From assembly GCA_963803775.1 (NCBI GenBank), contig CAWDNS010000007.1, positions 1,423,662 through 1,487,661 on the forward strand: a stretch of 64,000 nt of DNA. Reading direction: 5' to 3'. Positions 25,429 to 34,957 of the stretch are shown in pieces; within the stretch, counting starts at the first letter, position 1, and each line of letters starts with the position of its first letter. The DNA is from JABCZH01 sp963803775. GTDB lineage: Bacteria > Acidobacteriota > Terriglobia > Terriglobales > Acidobacteriaceae. The translations under genes and the position numbers were made by a program. Under the pieces are notes generated by a model. The model did no database searches. It saw only the letters and a program-made list of their open reading frames with translations, and was not told the origin of the DNA.

Positions 25429-26850
25429 TCAGACAGTTTCTCGAGCACGACTGCTGCTCAGAGCAACGAGATTCGGCTCGTGCTTGTGCCAGTCTGTCGC
25501 TTGCTCATACGCGTAGGCCAGGTGGAGAATGGCGGCCTCCGACCACGTTGGCCCGGCGATCTGCAAACCAATTGGCAGTCCGGAGCGGGTGAATCCGCAG
25601 GGAACGGAAATTGCGGGCAGCCCCCAGACGTTGAACGGTCGAGTGTTGCGAAGCAGAACCAGTTCGCGAGGGCGCAAAAGGTCTGGGTTCTGCTTGAGTT
25701 CGGCAAGTTGCGGCGCTGGAATGGGTACAGCCGGAGTGACGAGGAAATCCAAGTTCGAGAAGACAGTTTGGATTTCGCTGCGCGCTTTCGTTAGATCTTG
25801 TCGGGCCGCTTCAAGCTGTGCTTCGGAGACATTTTCGCCGCTGCGGATACGACGTAATGTTTCCGGCTGGTATAACTCTGGATTTTCGCTGACGAATTTC
25901 CGGTGAATCGCATACGACTCGGCAGCTTGCAGCGTGCGGTCGGTGGGGATTTCAAGATTGATCTCGCGAATCTCGCAGCCCAGATTCTTCAGCACAGCAA
26001 GCGCAAGTTCGACGGCGGCGGCTACCTCCGAATCAAGCTCTTCGTAGAAGAACCTTCGTGGGACTCCGATGCGGGCTGGCTTTGGCGCAACTTGAAGATG
26101 TGCCAGATAATTAGGCACCTGTAAATCGACGCTGTTTTTGTCTTCCCGGTCAAATCCAGCGATGGCTTGCAATAAGACCGCGACATCGGAAACCGTTCGG
26201 GCAATCAGGCCAACGTGATCAAGTGACGAGGAAAGTGGAATTACGCCGCGGGTACTGACCCGTCCGTAAGTAGGTTTGATCCCCACCACTCCGCATTGCG
26301 CGGCGGGTTCGCGGACGGAACCGGCAGTGTCGGTGCCAATGGCTCCAAAGCCAAGGCCAGCGGCTACCGCAGCGGTCGATCCTCCGGATGATCCGCCGGC
26401 AATGTGAGTGGGGTTCCAGGGATTGTGGACTTCACCGTAGTAGCTGATCATCGAGCTGCCGCCGTAGGCGAACTCGTGCAGGTTTTGCTTGCCCAGAAAC
26501 ACTGCACCGGCGCTTCTTAAACGCTGCACGACTTCGGCATCCTGAGTTGGAACCCTGTCCTTGAACAAAGAGCTGGCCGCGGTGGTGCGGGCGCCGGCAG
26601 TATCTATGATGTCTTTCAATCCGAGGGGAATGCCGTGCAGCGGGCCGCGATCTTCTCCGCGCAGGATCTCGCCTTCGGTTTGTCTTGCCTGCTGCATGGC
26701 GGATTCCGCGGTTACGGTAATGAAGGCGTTAAGTGCCGGATTAAGTTTTTCGATCTGCGCCAGGCACTCTATTGCCAGGTCCACTGGGGAGAGTTCCCGG
26801 TTGCGCAGCCGCCGGCTAATTTCCAAAATTGAAGTCAACATAAGTCTCAT
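25429..26850 (-). CDS. Amidase-signature family protein (GatA-like)
   Basis: A 473-residue serine amidase. The Ser-cisSer-Lys triad is present: Lys in GLKDIIDTAG, the first Ser in GGSSGGSTAAVAAG, and the nucleophile Ser in GTDTAGSVREPAAQCG. It resembles GatA of the Asp/Glu-tRNA amidotransferase, but gatB and gatC are not nearby and some blocks (FAYGGSSMISYYG) differ from canonical GatA, so a general amidase is at least as likely. Two Met starts are possible, 26850 and 26841. The gene is divergent from the aldehyde dehydrogenase; both start regions share an 87-base spacer. Confidence 0.82.
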   Translation of the reverse strand: MRLMLTSILEISRRLRNRELSPVDLAIECLAQIEKLNPALNAFITVTAESAMQQARQTEGEILRGEDRGPLHGIPLGLKDIIDTAGARTTAASSLFKDRVPTQDAEVVQRLRSAGAVFLGKQNLHEFAYGGSSMISYYGEVHNPWNPTHIAGGSSGGSTAAVAAGLGFGAIGTDTAGSVREPAAQCGVVGIKPTYGRVSTRGVIPLSSSLDHVGLIARTVSDVAVLLQAIAGFDREDKNSVDLQVPNYLAHLQVAPKPARIGVPRRFFYEELDSEVAAAVELALAVLKNLGCEIREINLEIPTDRTLQAAESYAIHRKFVSENPELYQPETLRRIRSGENVSEAQLEAARQDLTKARSEIQTVFSNLDFLVTPAVPIPAPQLAELKQNPDLLRPRELVLLRNTRPFNVWGLPAISVPCGFTRSGLPIGLQIAGPTWSEAAILHLAYAYEQATDWHKHEPNLVALSSSRARETV

Positions 26851-26871
26851 CGAAGGCGTAGGCTTGCGTTG

Positions 26872-26899
26872 TTGCTGCCACTGCACGAAGGCCTATAAT
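26872..26899 (+). promoter_or_regulatory. Promoter of the aldehyde dehydrogenase gene
   Basis: TATAAT at 26894-26899 with TTGCTG at 26872-26877 (16-base spacer). Predicted transcription begins about 30 bases before the ATG at 26938, leaving room for the purine-rich ribosome binding site GGAGGTGTGAGG at 26920-26931. Confidence 0.55.
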
Positions 26900-26937
26900 C
26901 TTACAGTCTGCCTTTCGCGGAGGTGTGAGGAAAACCC

Positions 26938-28383
26938 ATGGCCCAGATGACAGCTACTCCCGTGACCACGCAAGGATTTCTAGTGGATGGCAAGTGGGTT
27001 GAAGAAGGCGACCCGGTTGAGATTCGCGCGCCCTACGACCGAAGCGTGGTTGGCCGGGTATTTCAGGGCAGGCGAGAACACGCGGAAGCGGCCATTGCCG
27101 CCGCGGTAAAGGCTTTTGGCACCACGCGTCGTTTGCCGGCTTTCGAGCGGCAACGCATGCTGCGCCGCGTGGCCCAGGGCATCAGCCAGCGCAAAGATGA
27201 GTTTGCTCACACCATGGCGCAGGAGGCGGGAAAGCCCATCAAAGCTGCCCGCACCGAGGTGGAACGCAGCATTTTCACCTTCACGGTAGCGGCCGAGGAG
27301 AGCACCCGCATTTATGGCGAGTACCTTCCGCTGGATTGGCAGGAATTTACCGTCGGGCGATGGGGAATCGTAAAACGTTTTCCGCTGGGCCCGATTGCGG
27401 GCATCACTCCATTTAACTTTCCGCTCAACTTGGTGGCGCACAAAGTGGCGCCCGCCATCGCTGCTGGCTGCACCATGGTGATCAAGCCAGCGCCGCAAAC
27501 TCCTCTTACCGCGCTGCTGTTGGCTGAGGTAGTGCAGGAGGCGGGCTGGCCGGATGGGGCACTTAACGTGCTTCCGCTTTCGAACGAAGATGCCGGGTTG
27601 CTGGTAACCGACGAACGCTTGAAGATGATCAGCTTCACCGGCAGTGCGACAGTGGGATGGGATATCAAGCGGCGAGCCGGGAAGAAGAAAGTCTTGCTGG
27701 AACTGGGTGGGAACGCAGGCGTCATCGTGCATAGTGATGCCGACGTGGCCTTTGCGGCAGAGCGCTGTGTGGCAGGCGGCTTCGGATATGCCGGACAAAC
27801 CTGCATCTCAGTGCAGCGCATTCTGGTGGAGCGGTCGGTGTGTGGCAAGTTCACCGACACACTTCTGGCTGGAGCCAAAAAGCTGAAGAGTGGCGATCCG
27901 TTACACGATTCGACGGACGTGGGGCCGCTGATCCGGGAGAGTGATGCGATTCGAGCTAGCGAGTGGATCCAGGATGCGGTCGGTGGAGGGGCTCGTGTGC
28001 TCATCGGCGGACAGCGCCGGGGCTCGATGCTTGAACCTACGGTGCTGACTGGTACACGCCCGGACATGAAAGTGAATTGCCAGGAGATTTTTGCTCCGGT
28101 GGTCACGGTCGAACCATACGACGATTTTTACGAAGCGATTCGGCAGATCAACCGCTCGTCGTACGGCCTGCAAGTCGGCATTTTTGTACGGGATGCCAAA
28201 CTGCTGTTCAATGCGTACGAAGAGTTGGAAGTGGGTGGCGTCATTGCCGGTGATGTTCCTACTTTTCGTATCGACCACATGCCCTACGGTGGCATCAAAG
28301 ATTCGGGCTTAGGGCGTGAGGGACTGCGCTATGCCATTGAAGAAATGACTGAGCCGCGGCTTTTGGTAATGAACTTGCGGTAG
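26938..28383 (+). CDS. Aldehyde dehydrogenase family protein
   Basis: A 481-residue NAD(P)-dependent aldehyde dehydrogenase. The catalytic Cys is residue 289 in GYAGQTCISVQR, the general base Glu in LLELGGN, the oxyanion Asn in TPFNFPLNL, and the cofactor loop in SFTGSATVG. The C-terminal PYGGIKDSGLGREGLRYAIEEMTE is typical of the lactaldehyde/succinate-semialdehyde/phosphonoacetaldehyde group. Exact substrate cannot be fixed. Strong ribosome binding site and TATAAT promoter upstream. Monocistronic: the respiratory operon begins 220 bases later with its own promoter. Confidence 0.92.
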   Translation: MAQMTATPVTTQGFLVDGKWVEEGDPVEIRAPYDRSVVGRVFQGRREHAEAAIAAAVKAFGTTRRLPAFERQRMLRRVAQGISQRKDEFAHTMAQEAGKPIKAARTEVERSIFTFTVAAEESTRIYGEYLPLDWQEFTVGRWGIVKRFPLGPIAGITPFNFPLNLVAHKVAPAIAAGCTMVIKPAPQTPLTALLLAEVVQEAGWPDGALNVLPLSNEDAGLLVTDERLKMISFTGSATVGWDIKRRAGKKKVLLELGGNAGVIVHSDADVAFAAERCVAGGFGYAGQTCISVQRILVERSVCGKFTDTLLAGAKKLKSGDPLHDSTDVGPLIRESDAIRASEWIQDAVGGGARVLIGGQRRGSMLEPTVLTGTRPDMKVNCQEIFAPVVTVEPYDDFYEAIRQINRSSYGLQVGIFVRDAKLLFNAYEELEVGGVIAGDVPTFRIDHMPYGGIKDSGLGREGLRYAIEEMTEPRLLVMNLR

Positions 28384-28482
28384 GCTTCCTGTTCAGCCAA
28401 ATGGCTTTTCTGATCGTGAAGATGTTGGGCGAGATTTCCGCAGAAAAAGTTCCCATCCATTGCGCAAGCTGCGATTTGAAAC

Positions 28483-28491
28483 TGCTATAAT
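28483..28491 (+). promoter_or_regulatory. Extended -10 promoter of the act-cox operon
   Basis: TGCTATAAT: a perfect TATAAT at 28486-28491 with the extended TG element one base upstream. The leader to the actA ATG would be about 105 bases. No convincing -35 at normal spacing, as is common with extended -10 promoters. It is the only good promoter seen before the 13-kb respiratory cluster. Confidence 0.5.
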
Positions 28492-28603
28492 CCTTAGTTT
28501 CCAAACCTGAGGTCACAACAGTCTGAGACTGCAACCGCTCATGCAGTTCAACAACAGCACCGCGGCGATGGACTCGTCCCCGCTGCACTGAAAGCTCTGA
28601 CTG

Positions 28604-29299
28604 ATGCAGATTTTTCATCGCAGCACGAACACGATATCCCGCGCCACGATTTATGGAGCCGTCTTCCTTATCGCCGCGCTGTTGTGGGCTGTACTGGAAT
28701 TGCAGCGTTCGCCTTATATCACCTACGCCAAAGTGGCGCGCCCCCAGCCGGTTCCGTTCAGTCACCAGCACCACGTGGCTGGGCTGGGGATTGATTGCCG
28801 GTACTGCCATACTTCAGTTGAGACTTCGAGTTTTGCCGGAATCCCTCCCACTAAGACCTGTATGAACTGCCACTCCCAGATTTGGACTGGAGCGGCCTTG
28901 CTCGAGCCAGTGCGTGAAAGCTTTCGCAGCGGGAAATCTTTGGTATGGACGCGGGTGAACGATCTCCCCGACTTTGTCTACTTCAATCACAGCATTCACA
29001 TCAATAAGGGCGTGGGCTGCAACACTTGTCATGGGCCGGTGGACCGCATGCCGCTGATGTTTAACGAATATTCTCTGCAAATGGAATGGTGCCTCGATTG
29101 CCATCGCGACCCGGCGCAGAACCTGCGCCCGCGCGACCAGGTTTTCAACATGCGCTACCAGCCGCCGTCGAGCCTGAAGCCGGTTACGATGGACGGCAAA
29201 GAATATACAGACCAGATGTCGCTGGGGACAGACTTGGTGAAAAAGTACGAGTTGAGGACAGTGACGGACATTACGAGTTGTTCGACGTGTCATCGTTAA
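28604..29299 (+). CDS. actA: Alternative complex III pentahaem cytochrome c subunit ActA
   Basis: A 231-residue membrane-anchored cytochrome, one helix (about residues 15-33) then a periplasmic domain with five CxxCH haem sites: CRYCH (65-69), CMNCH (86-90), CNTCH (139-143), CLDCH (163-167) and CSTCH (226-230). In alternative complex III (ACIII, a quinol:cytochrome c oxidoreductase replacing bc1) this subunit passes electrons from the Fe-S subunit ActB to the monohaem ActE. First gene of the operon; actB starts 11 bases after its stop. No strong ribosome binding site. Confidence 0.93.
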   Translation: MQIFHRSTNTISRATIYGAVFLIAALLWAVLELQRSPYITYAKVARPQPVPFSHQHHVAGLGIDCRYCHTSVETSSFAGIPPTKTCMNCHSQIWTGAALLEPVRESFRSGKSLVWTRVNDLPDFVYFNHSIHINKGVGCNTCHGPVDRMPLMFNEYSLQMEWCLDCHRDPAQNLRPRDQVFNMRYQPPSSLKPVTMDGKEYTDQMSLGTDLVKKYELRTVTDITSCSTCHR

Positions 29300-29310
29300 G
29301 AGCGTTGATC

Positions 29311-32300
29311 ATGAAGACGGAAGACGAAAACGGAAGACGACGCCGCGAAGAGGTTTGTCCAAGCAAGAAGGGCACGCTTGATCTGGACGACGTTCGTGCT
29401 CGCCTCGCCGAGACCCAGGGACCGGAGTTCTGGCGGAGCCTGGAAGAGCTGGCCGGAAGCCCCGAGTGGCAGGAAATGATGCATCGGGAATTTCCTAAAG
29501 GTGCGTCTGAGTGGCTGGATTCAGTTTCGCGCCGCGGTTTCCTTAAGCTGATGGGTGCGTCGTTGGCTATGGCTGGCATGACGGCCTGCACCAAGCAGCC
29601 TCTCGAGCCCATCGTTCCCTACGTCCGGCAGCCGGAGGAGTTGATCCCGGGCCGGTCGATGTTCTACGCGACGGCTTTCACCATGGGCGGATACGCTGCG
29701 CCGCTTCTGGTCGAGAGTCACATGTATCGGCCCACCAAGATTGAAGGGAACGACAAACATCCGGCGAGCCTGGGTGGGACCGACATATTCGCGCAGGCGT
29801 CGATTCTTGAGATGTACGATCCTGACCGCTCCCAAACTATCAACAATCTTGGCGAAGTTCGAACCTGGGGGAATTTCCTGGAGGCGATTCGTGGGCCGCT
29901 GAGTGCGCAGAAAGCGGTGCAGGGCGCAGGTATTCGCATTCTAACGCGAACGGTTTCGTCGCCGACGCTGGCTGACCAAATGCGCTCGCTATTGAAGCTT
30001 TATCCGCAGGCCAAGTGGCATGTGTACGAGCCGGTCAATCGCGACAACGTGCTCGAAGGCGCAAAGCTGGCGTTCGGCCAGCCGGTGGAAACGCAATACA
30101 GGCTGGAAAATGCCGATGTGATCGTCTCGCTGGACGCGGATTTTCTCTCGGCCGGCTTTCCGGGGAATGTGCGTTACATTCGCGATTTCGCCAAGCGTCG
30201 CGATCCGGATTCCGGCAAGATGAGCCGGCTGTATGTGATCGAGAGCACGACCAGTGCGACCGGGGCGAAGGCGGACCATCGGCTGCCGATGAGGGCTGGC
30301 GAGATAGGAGCTTTTGCGCGAAATTTGGTGTCTGCTGTGGGTGCGGGCGGCAGGACGCTGACGGTTGACTCGGGGAGATACCTGAATGCATTAGTGCGCG
30401 ACTTGCAGGCTCACCGCGGCGCGAGTGTGGTGATCGCCGGGGAACATCAGCCGCCCGCAGTGCATGCGATGGCCCACGCAATCAACCAAGCACTGGGCAA
30501 TGTCGACAAAACGGTCTTCTACACCAATCCTGTGGATGCGAATCCGATCAACCAGACCGAGTCGCTCAAGGATTTGGTCGCCGACATGCGCGCGGGCAAG
30601 GTTGACCTGCTGGTTATCATTGACGGTAATCCCGCCTATGACGCACCCGCTGACTTCGGCTTCGCCGACGCGCTCAAGAACAGCAGCATTCCACTGCGCC
30701 TGCATCTGGGACTCTACCAAGACGAAACCGCCGAACTATGCCAGTGGCACATCAACGAGACGCACTATCTCGAAGCCTGGGGAGACGCGCGTGCCTACGA
30801 CGGGACAGTCAGCATTGTGCAGCCACTGATTGCGCCGCTCTATGACGGCAAGAGCGCGCACGAGCTAATAGCTACGCTGGCTGGGCAGCCCGATCCCAGC
30901 AGTCATGAAGTGGTTCAGAGCTATTGGAAGAAGCAGCATCCTGGTGCCGACTTCGACATGTTCTGGCGGAAGTCGCTGAATGATGGATGGATTGAAGGCA
31001 CAGCCTTTGCGCCGAAAACTCAAGTCAAGACGAACTTGGCGTTCTTGTCCGACGACCGGCCGATGGGGGCTCGTGACTTTAGGGACTCGGTTCGGCTTGT
31101 CGACCGAAACGCGATGGACATCAACTTCCGCCGCGATCCTTCCATTCACGATGGTCGCTTCTCCAACAACGGTTGGCTGCAAGAACTGCCCAAGCCGATG
31201 TCGAAGATGACGTGGGACAACCCGGTGCTCATCGGTCCTGCGATGGCGGAACGGCTGGGGTTGAAGTCCGAAGACATGATCGAAATCGAACTGAACGGGA
31301 AGAAGGTAACAGCGCCAGTCTGGATTCAGGCTGGACATCCGGACAATTCGATCACAGTGTTCTTAGGCTACGGTCGGCGGCGCGCGGGCCGCGTGGGAAC
31401 CGGTGCGGGTTTCGACTTCTATTCTCTTCGCGACAGTGCTGATCCCTGGTTTACGGCTGGCGTCAATATCACAAAGACCGGCGAAACCTACAAGCTGGCC
31501 ACCACGCAGGGATATCAAACAATGGACACTCCGGTCGGCCAGCGCGCGCTGGTGCGGACTGCGAGCCTGGAGGAGTATCACAAAGAGCCAGAGTTTGCGA
31601 GGGAAGAAGAACCGCCGAAGGATCTGACGCTTTACAAGCCTTATCCCTATGACAAAGAGCCGTACGCATGGGGAATGGCGATTGACCTCAACGCCTGCGT
31701 CGGCTGCAACAACTGCATTGTGGCCTGCCAGTCGGAGAACAACATCGCGGTGGTGGGCAAGGAACAGGTTGTACTTGGGCGGCACATGCACTGGCTGCGC
31801 GTAGATGCCTACTACCAGGGTGATCGCGATAATCCCAAGGCCTATTTCCAGCCGGTACCTTGCATGCAATGCGAAAACGCGCCTTGCGAAGTGGTTTGCC
31901 CGGTGGGCGCGACTGTCCACAGCAGCGAAGGCTTGAATGACATGGTCTACAACCGCTGCGTGGGCACGCGTTATTGCTCAAACAACTGTCCCTACAAGGT
32001 GCGCCGATTTAATTTCCTGCTGTTTCAGGATTGGGAGACGCCCCAACTGAAGATGATGCGGAATCCCGACGTCACCGTGCGCAGCCGCGGCGTGATGGAG
32101 AAGTGCACTTACTGCGTGCAGCGTATCAGCGAACACCGGATTGATTCCGAGCGAGAAGACCGCAAGATCGCGGATAGCGAACTGCAAACGGCGTGCCAGC
32201 AATCGTGCCCGGCCAATGCCATCATTTTCGGAAACATCAATGACCCGAATAGCCGGGTCTCGAAGCTCAAGAGCAATCCGCGAAATTACAGTTTGCTGGC

Positions 32301-32373
32301 GGATCTGAATACCCGCCCGCGGACCACGTATTTGGCGGAGATTCGTAATCCGAGCGAGGAGTTGGAGTCGTAG
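29311..32373 (+). CDS. actB: Alternative complex III molybdopterin-like/Fe-S subunit ActB
   Basis: A 1020-residue fused subunit. After a 70-residue leader, SRRGFLK (73-79) precedes a hydrophobic stretch and a Cys (MAGMTACTKQ), a twin-arginine-type export signal that may also be lipidated. The body is a molybdopterin-oxidoreductase-like domain that in ACIII carries no Mo cofactor. The C-terminal quarter holds ferredoxin-like cluster motifs: Cys796/799/802/806, Cys851/854/859/863, Cys883/889/893 and Cys932/935/962/966, i.e. up to four clusters. ATG 29311 begins this frame cleanly after actA; longer in-frame extensions overlap actA and lack homology. Confidence 0.93.
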   Translation: MKTEDENGRRRREEVCPSKKGTLDLDDVRARLAETQGPEFWRSLEELAGSPEWQEMMHREFPKGASEWLDSVSRRGFLKLMGASLAMAGMTACTKQPLEPIVPYVRQPEELIPGRSMFYATAFTMGGYAAPLLVESHMYRPTKIEGNDKHPASLGGTDIFAQASILEMYDPDRSQTINNLGEVRTWGNFLEAIRGPLSAQKAVQGAGIRILTRTVSSPTLADQMRSLLKLYPQAKWHVYEPVNRDNVLEGAKLAFGQPVETQYRLENADVIVSLDADFLSAGFPGNVRYIRDFAKRRDPDSGKMSRLYVIESTTSATGAKADHRLPMRAGEIGAFARNLVSAVGAGGRTLTVDSGRYLNALVRDLQAHRGASVVIAGEHQPPAVHAMAHAINQALGNVDKTVFYTNPVDANPINQTESLKDLVADMRAGKVDLLVIIDGNPAYDAPADFGFADALKNSSIPLRLHLGLYQDETAELCQWHINETHYLEAWGDARAYDGTVSIVQPLIAPLYDGKSAHELIATLAGQPDPSSHEVVQSYWKKQHPGADFDMFWRKSLNDGWIEGTAFAPKTQVKTNLAFLSDDRPMGARDFRDSVRLVDRNAMDINFRRDPSIHDGRFSNNGWLQELPKPMSKMTWDNPVLIGPAMAERLGLKSEDMIEIELNGKKVTAPVWIQAGHPDNSITVFLGYGRRRAGRVGTGAGFDFYSLRDSADPWFTAGVNITKTGETYKLATTQGYQTMDTPVGQRALVRTASLEEYHKEPEFAREEEPPKDLTLYKPYPYDKEPYAWGMAIDLNACVGCNNCIVACQSENNIAVVGKEQVVLGRHMHWLRVDAYYQGDRDNPKAYFQPVPCMQCENAPCEVVCPVGATVHSSEGLNDMVYNRCVGTRYCSNNCPYKVRRFNFLLFQDWETPQLKMMRNPDVTVRSRGVMEKCTYCVQRISEHRIDSEREDRKIADSELQTACQQSCPANAIIFGNINDPNSRVSKLKSNPRNYSLLADLNTRPRTTYLAEIRNPSEELES

Positions 32374-32390
32374 AAGGTCACAGTAAAGGC

Positions 32391-33761
32391 ATGGACGAAC
32401 GAATCGAAAAAGGTGAAGCACGACGGGCTCCAGTCATGGAGCCAGGATACACATTCGGCACAGTCACGGACAAAATTGGCTCCATTGTGCTGACGCGGCC
32501 GACGTCCAATGGCTGGTTCCTGGGTTTCGGCGTGGCTTTCCTGCTGACCATGATGATGCTGTACGCCATCGCATATTTGTTTGTGAAGGGTGTGGGTATT
32601 TGGGGTGTGACCATTCCCATCGGCTGGGGCTTTGCCATCATTAATTTTGTGTGGTGGATCGGAATTGGACACGCTGGCACGTTGATCTCCGCCATCCTGT
32701 TACTGTTGCGGCAATCGTGGCGTAACTCGATCAACCGTTTCGCCGAAGCCATGACGCTGTTTGCGGTCTCGGCAGCCAGCATCTTTCCTCTGATCCATGT
32801 GGGCCGGCCTTGGCTGGCGTATTGGTTGTTCCCGTATCCCAATTCCATGGGAGTGTGGCCGCAGTTCCGCAGCCCGCTGATCTGGGACGTGTTCGCGGTC
32901 TCCACCTATGCCACGATTTCACTGCTGTTCTGGTTTGTGGGACTGGTTCCTGACCTGGCGACGCTACGCGACCGCTCTACCAACCGCGCCGCGAAAATCA
33001 TCTACGGAATCCTCGCCCTGGGTTGGCGCGGCTCGGCGCGGCATTGGGATCGCTACGAAACTGCCTACCTGCTGCTGGCCGGACTGGCCACGCCACTCGT
33101 GCTTTCTGTTCACACGGTTGTGAGTTTCGATTTCGCCGTCGGCATTGTCCCCGGATGGCACACGACCATTTTTCCGCCCTACTTCGTGGCGGGCGCGATT
33201 TATTCCGGCTTCGCCATGGTCTTGATGCTGGCGATTCCAATCCGCAAACTTTATGGCTTGGAAGACTTCATCACTGAACTCCATCTGCAAAATGCCGCGA
33301 AGGTGATGTTGGCGACGGGCTTGATTGTGGCTTATGGCTACGTGATCGAAGCTTTCATGGGATGGTACAGCGGCAATCGTTACGATGCGTTCACCCTGTG
33401 GAACCGGCTGCACGGGCCGTACCGCTGGGAATACTATGCACTCCTGTTGTGCAATATCGTGATCCCGCAGGTGTTGTGGATCAGGAAACTGCGCTCTCGC
33501 CCCATAGCGTTGTTCTTCGTATCACTCGTCGTTCTGGTCGGCATGTGGCTAGAGCGCTTCATCATAGTGGTAGTTAGCCTGCACCGCGATTTCCTGACCT
33601 CGTCCTGGGGAATGTATTACCCCACCCGCTGGGATTGGATGACCTACATTGGAACCATTGGCATGTTCCTGGCGGCGATGTTCCTATTCGTGCGACTCCT
33701 GCCCATGATCTCGATTTTTGAAATGCGCACTCTGCTGCCTGAGGCCGAGGTGAAGGAGTGA
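32391..33761 (+). CDS. actC: Alternative complex III membrane subunit ActC (NrfD-like)
   Basis: A 456-residue polytopic membrane protein of the NrfD/PsrC family with about ten helices, the presumed quinol-oxidising subunit of ACIII. Recognisable elements include WWIGIGHAGTLISAILLL, IHVGRPWLAYWLFPYPNSMG and HTVVSFDFAVGIVPGWHTTI. It starts 17 bases after actB and its end overlaps actD by four bases (GTGA), indicating tight coupling. Confidence 0.93.
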   Translation: MDERIEKGEARRAPVMEPGYTFGTVTDKIGSIVLTRPTSNGWFLGFGVAFLLTMMMLYAIAYLFVKGVGIWGVTIPIGWGFAIINFVWWIGIGHAGTLISAILLLLRQSWRNSINRFAEAMTLFAVSAASIFPLIHVGRPWLAYWLFPYPNSMGVWPQFRSPLIWDVFAVSTYATISLLFWFVGLVPDLATLRDRSTNRAAKIIYGILALGWRGSARHWDRYETAYLLLAGLATPLVLSVHTVVSFDFAVGIVPGWHTTIFPPYFVAGAIYSGFAMVLMLAIPIRKLYGLEDFITELHLQNAAKVMLATGLIVAYGYVIEAFMGWYSGNRYDAFTLWNRLHGPYRWEYYALLLCNIVIPQVLWIRKLRSRPIALFFVSLVVLVGMWLERFIIVVVSLHRDFLTSSWGMYYPTRWDWMTYIGTIGMFLAAMFLFVRLLPMISIFEMRTLLPEAEVKE

Positions 33762-34294
33762 AGCGCGCGCCGATTTACGGGACCATGGCGGAGTTTGATT
33801 CTCCCAGCGCTCTGGTCGCGGCTGCTCATCGCACGCACGAAGCGGGATATCAAAAGGTGGATGCGTACAGCCCGTTTCCTATCGAAGGTCTGGCGGAGGC
33901 GGTCGGGTTTCATAAGAACAGGGTGCCGCTGGTTACGCTTATCGGAGGCTTGGTCGGCGGGATTTCGGGATATCTGTTGCAATACTGGATTTCGACCAGC
34001 AGCTATCCGGTGAATGTGGGAGGCAAGCCTTATCATTCATGGCCGGCGTTCATCATCGTGACGTTTGAGATGACGATTTTATTTGCCGGAATTTCCGCCG
34101 TGTTTGGCATGCTGGCGCTGAACGGGTTGCCCATGCCGTATCACCCGGTGTTCAACGTGCCGCGCTTTGCTTTTGCCACCAAGGACCGGTTTTTTTTGAT
34201 TGTGTTCGCCTCCGATCCTAAGTACAGCCCGGTGGAGACGCGCCGCTTTCTGGAGAGTTTGGGTGGGCGGGCCATCTCGGAGGTCCCCGACTAG
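33758..34294 (+). CDS. actD: Alternative complex III subunit ActD (DUF3341)
   Basis: A 178-residue membrane protein of the DUF3341/ActD family: a soluble N-terminal ferredoxin-like part (YGTMAEFDSPSALVAAAHRTHEAGY, DAYSPFPIEGL) then two helices (VTLIGGLVGGISGYLLQYW and FEMTILFAGISAVFGMLAL). It contributes to the membrane arm of ACIII. The start is a GTG inside the last codons of actC. Confidence 0.92.
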   Translation: MKRAPIYGTMAEFDSPSALVAAAHRTHEAGYQKVDAYSPFPIEGLAEAVGFHKNRVPLVTLIGGLVGGISGYLLQYWISTSSYPVNVGGKPYHSWPAFIIVTFEMTILFAGISAVFGMLALNGLPMPYHPVFNVPRFAFATKDRFFLIVFASDPKYSPVETRRFLESLGGRAISEVPD

Positions 34295-34297
34295 ACC

Positions 34298-34957
34298 ATG
34301 TGGACCTTGCAGAGGATTTCGCCGTTGGGATTGCTGGCTGTGCTTGCTCTGGCGGGATGCCGCCAGGATATGCATGACCAGCCACGCTTCAAGCCCTTGG
34401 CGAAAAGCGATTTCTATGGCGATTTGCGGTCGGCGCGCGCGCCTGTCGAAGGCACGGTGGCGCGAGGTCAACTGCATGAAGATGCGTATTTCTACACGGG
34501 CAAAGTGGGCAGCAATCCCGGCGACTATTTGCCCTTTGCCGCGGATGAAGAAGTGCTGGCCCGAGGGCGCGAACGCTTCAATATTTACTGCTCCCCTTGT
34601 CACTCGCAGTTGGGTGATGGAAACGGCGTGATTGTGCAGCGCGGTTATCGCCAGCCGCCTTCTTATCACACGGAAAGGCTGCGCAAAGCGCCCTTGGGAT
34701 ATTTCTTCGACGTGATGACCAATGGATTTGGCGCCATGCCGGATTATGCTGCGCAGATTTCCGCTCGAGATCGCTGGAACATTGTGGCTTACATCCGGGC
34801 GCTACAGTTGAGCCAGAATGCGTCGGCGGCAGATATTCCGCCGGGACTGAAAGTACCTTCACCGGCGCCGGTGTTCCGCAGTGAACCGGGATCCGGAGCT
34901 ACGCTGCCAGAGAAGCAATCGACTTCTGACCCGGCAAAGGGAGACGGTCCGCAATGA
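34298..34957 (+). CDS. actE: Alternative complex III cytochrome c lipoprotein ActE
   Basis: A 219-residue lipoprotein (lipobox LALAGC, cleavage before Cys21) with one CxxCH haem site, CSPCH, in YCSPCHSQLGDGNGV and a likely Met ligand in FGAMPDYAAQI. ActE is the peripheral monohaem subunit that hands electrons to the oxidase. The C-terminal 45 residues are Pro/Ser-rich and disordered. Spaced three bases after actD; its stop overlaps actF by four bases. Confidence 0.92.
   Translation: MWTLQRISPLGLLAVLALAGCRQDMHDQPRFKPLAKSDFYGDLRSARAPVEGTVARGQLHEDAYFYTGKVGSNPGDYLPFAADEEVLARGRERFNIYCSPCHSQLGDGNGVIVQRGYRQPPSYHTERLRKAPLGYFFDVMTNGFGAMPDYAAQISARDRWNIVAYIRALQLSQNASAADIPPGLKVPSPAPVFRSEPGSGATLPEKQSTSDPAKGDGPQ

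Noticed and set aside
28384..28603. A riboswitch or structured leader before actA
   Set aside because: The 105-base leader shows no strong stems or known conserved motif by eye.
28295..28810. A 171-residue minus-strand protein before actA
   Set aside because: It lies opposite the end of the aldehyde dehydrogenase, the operon leader and actA, and has no recognisable features.
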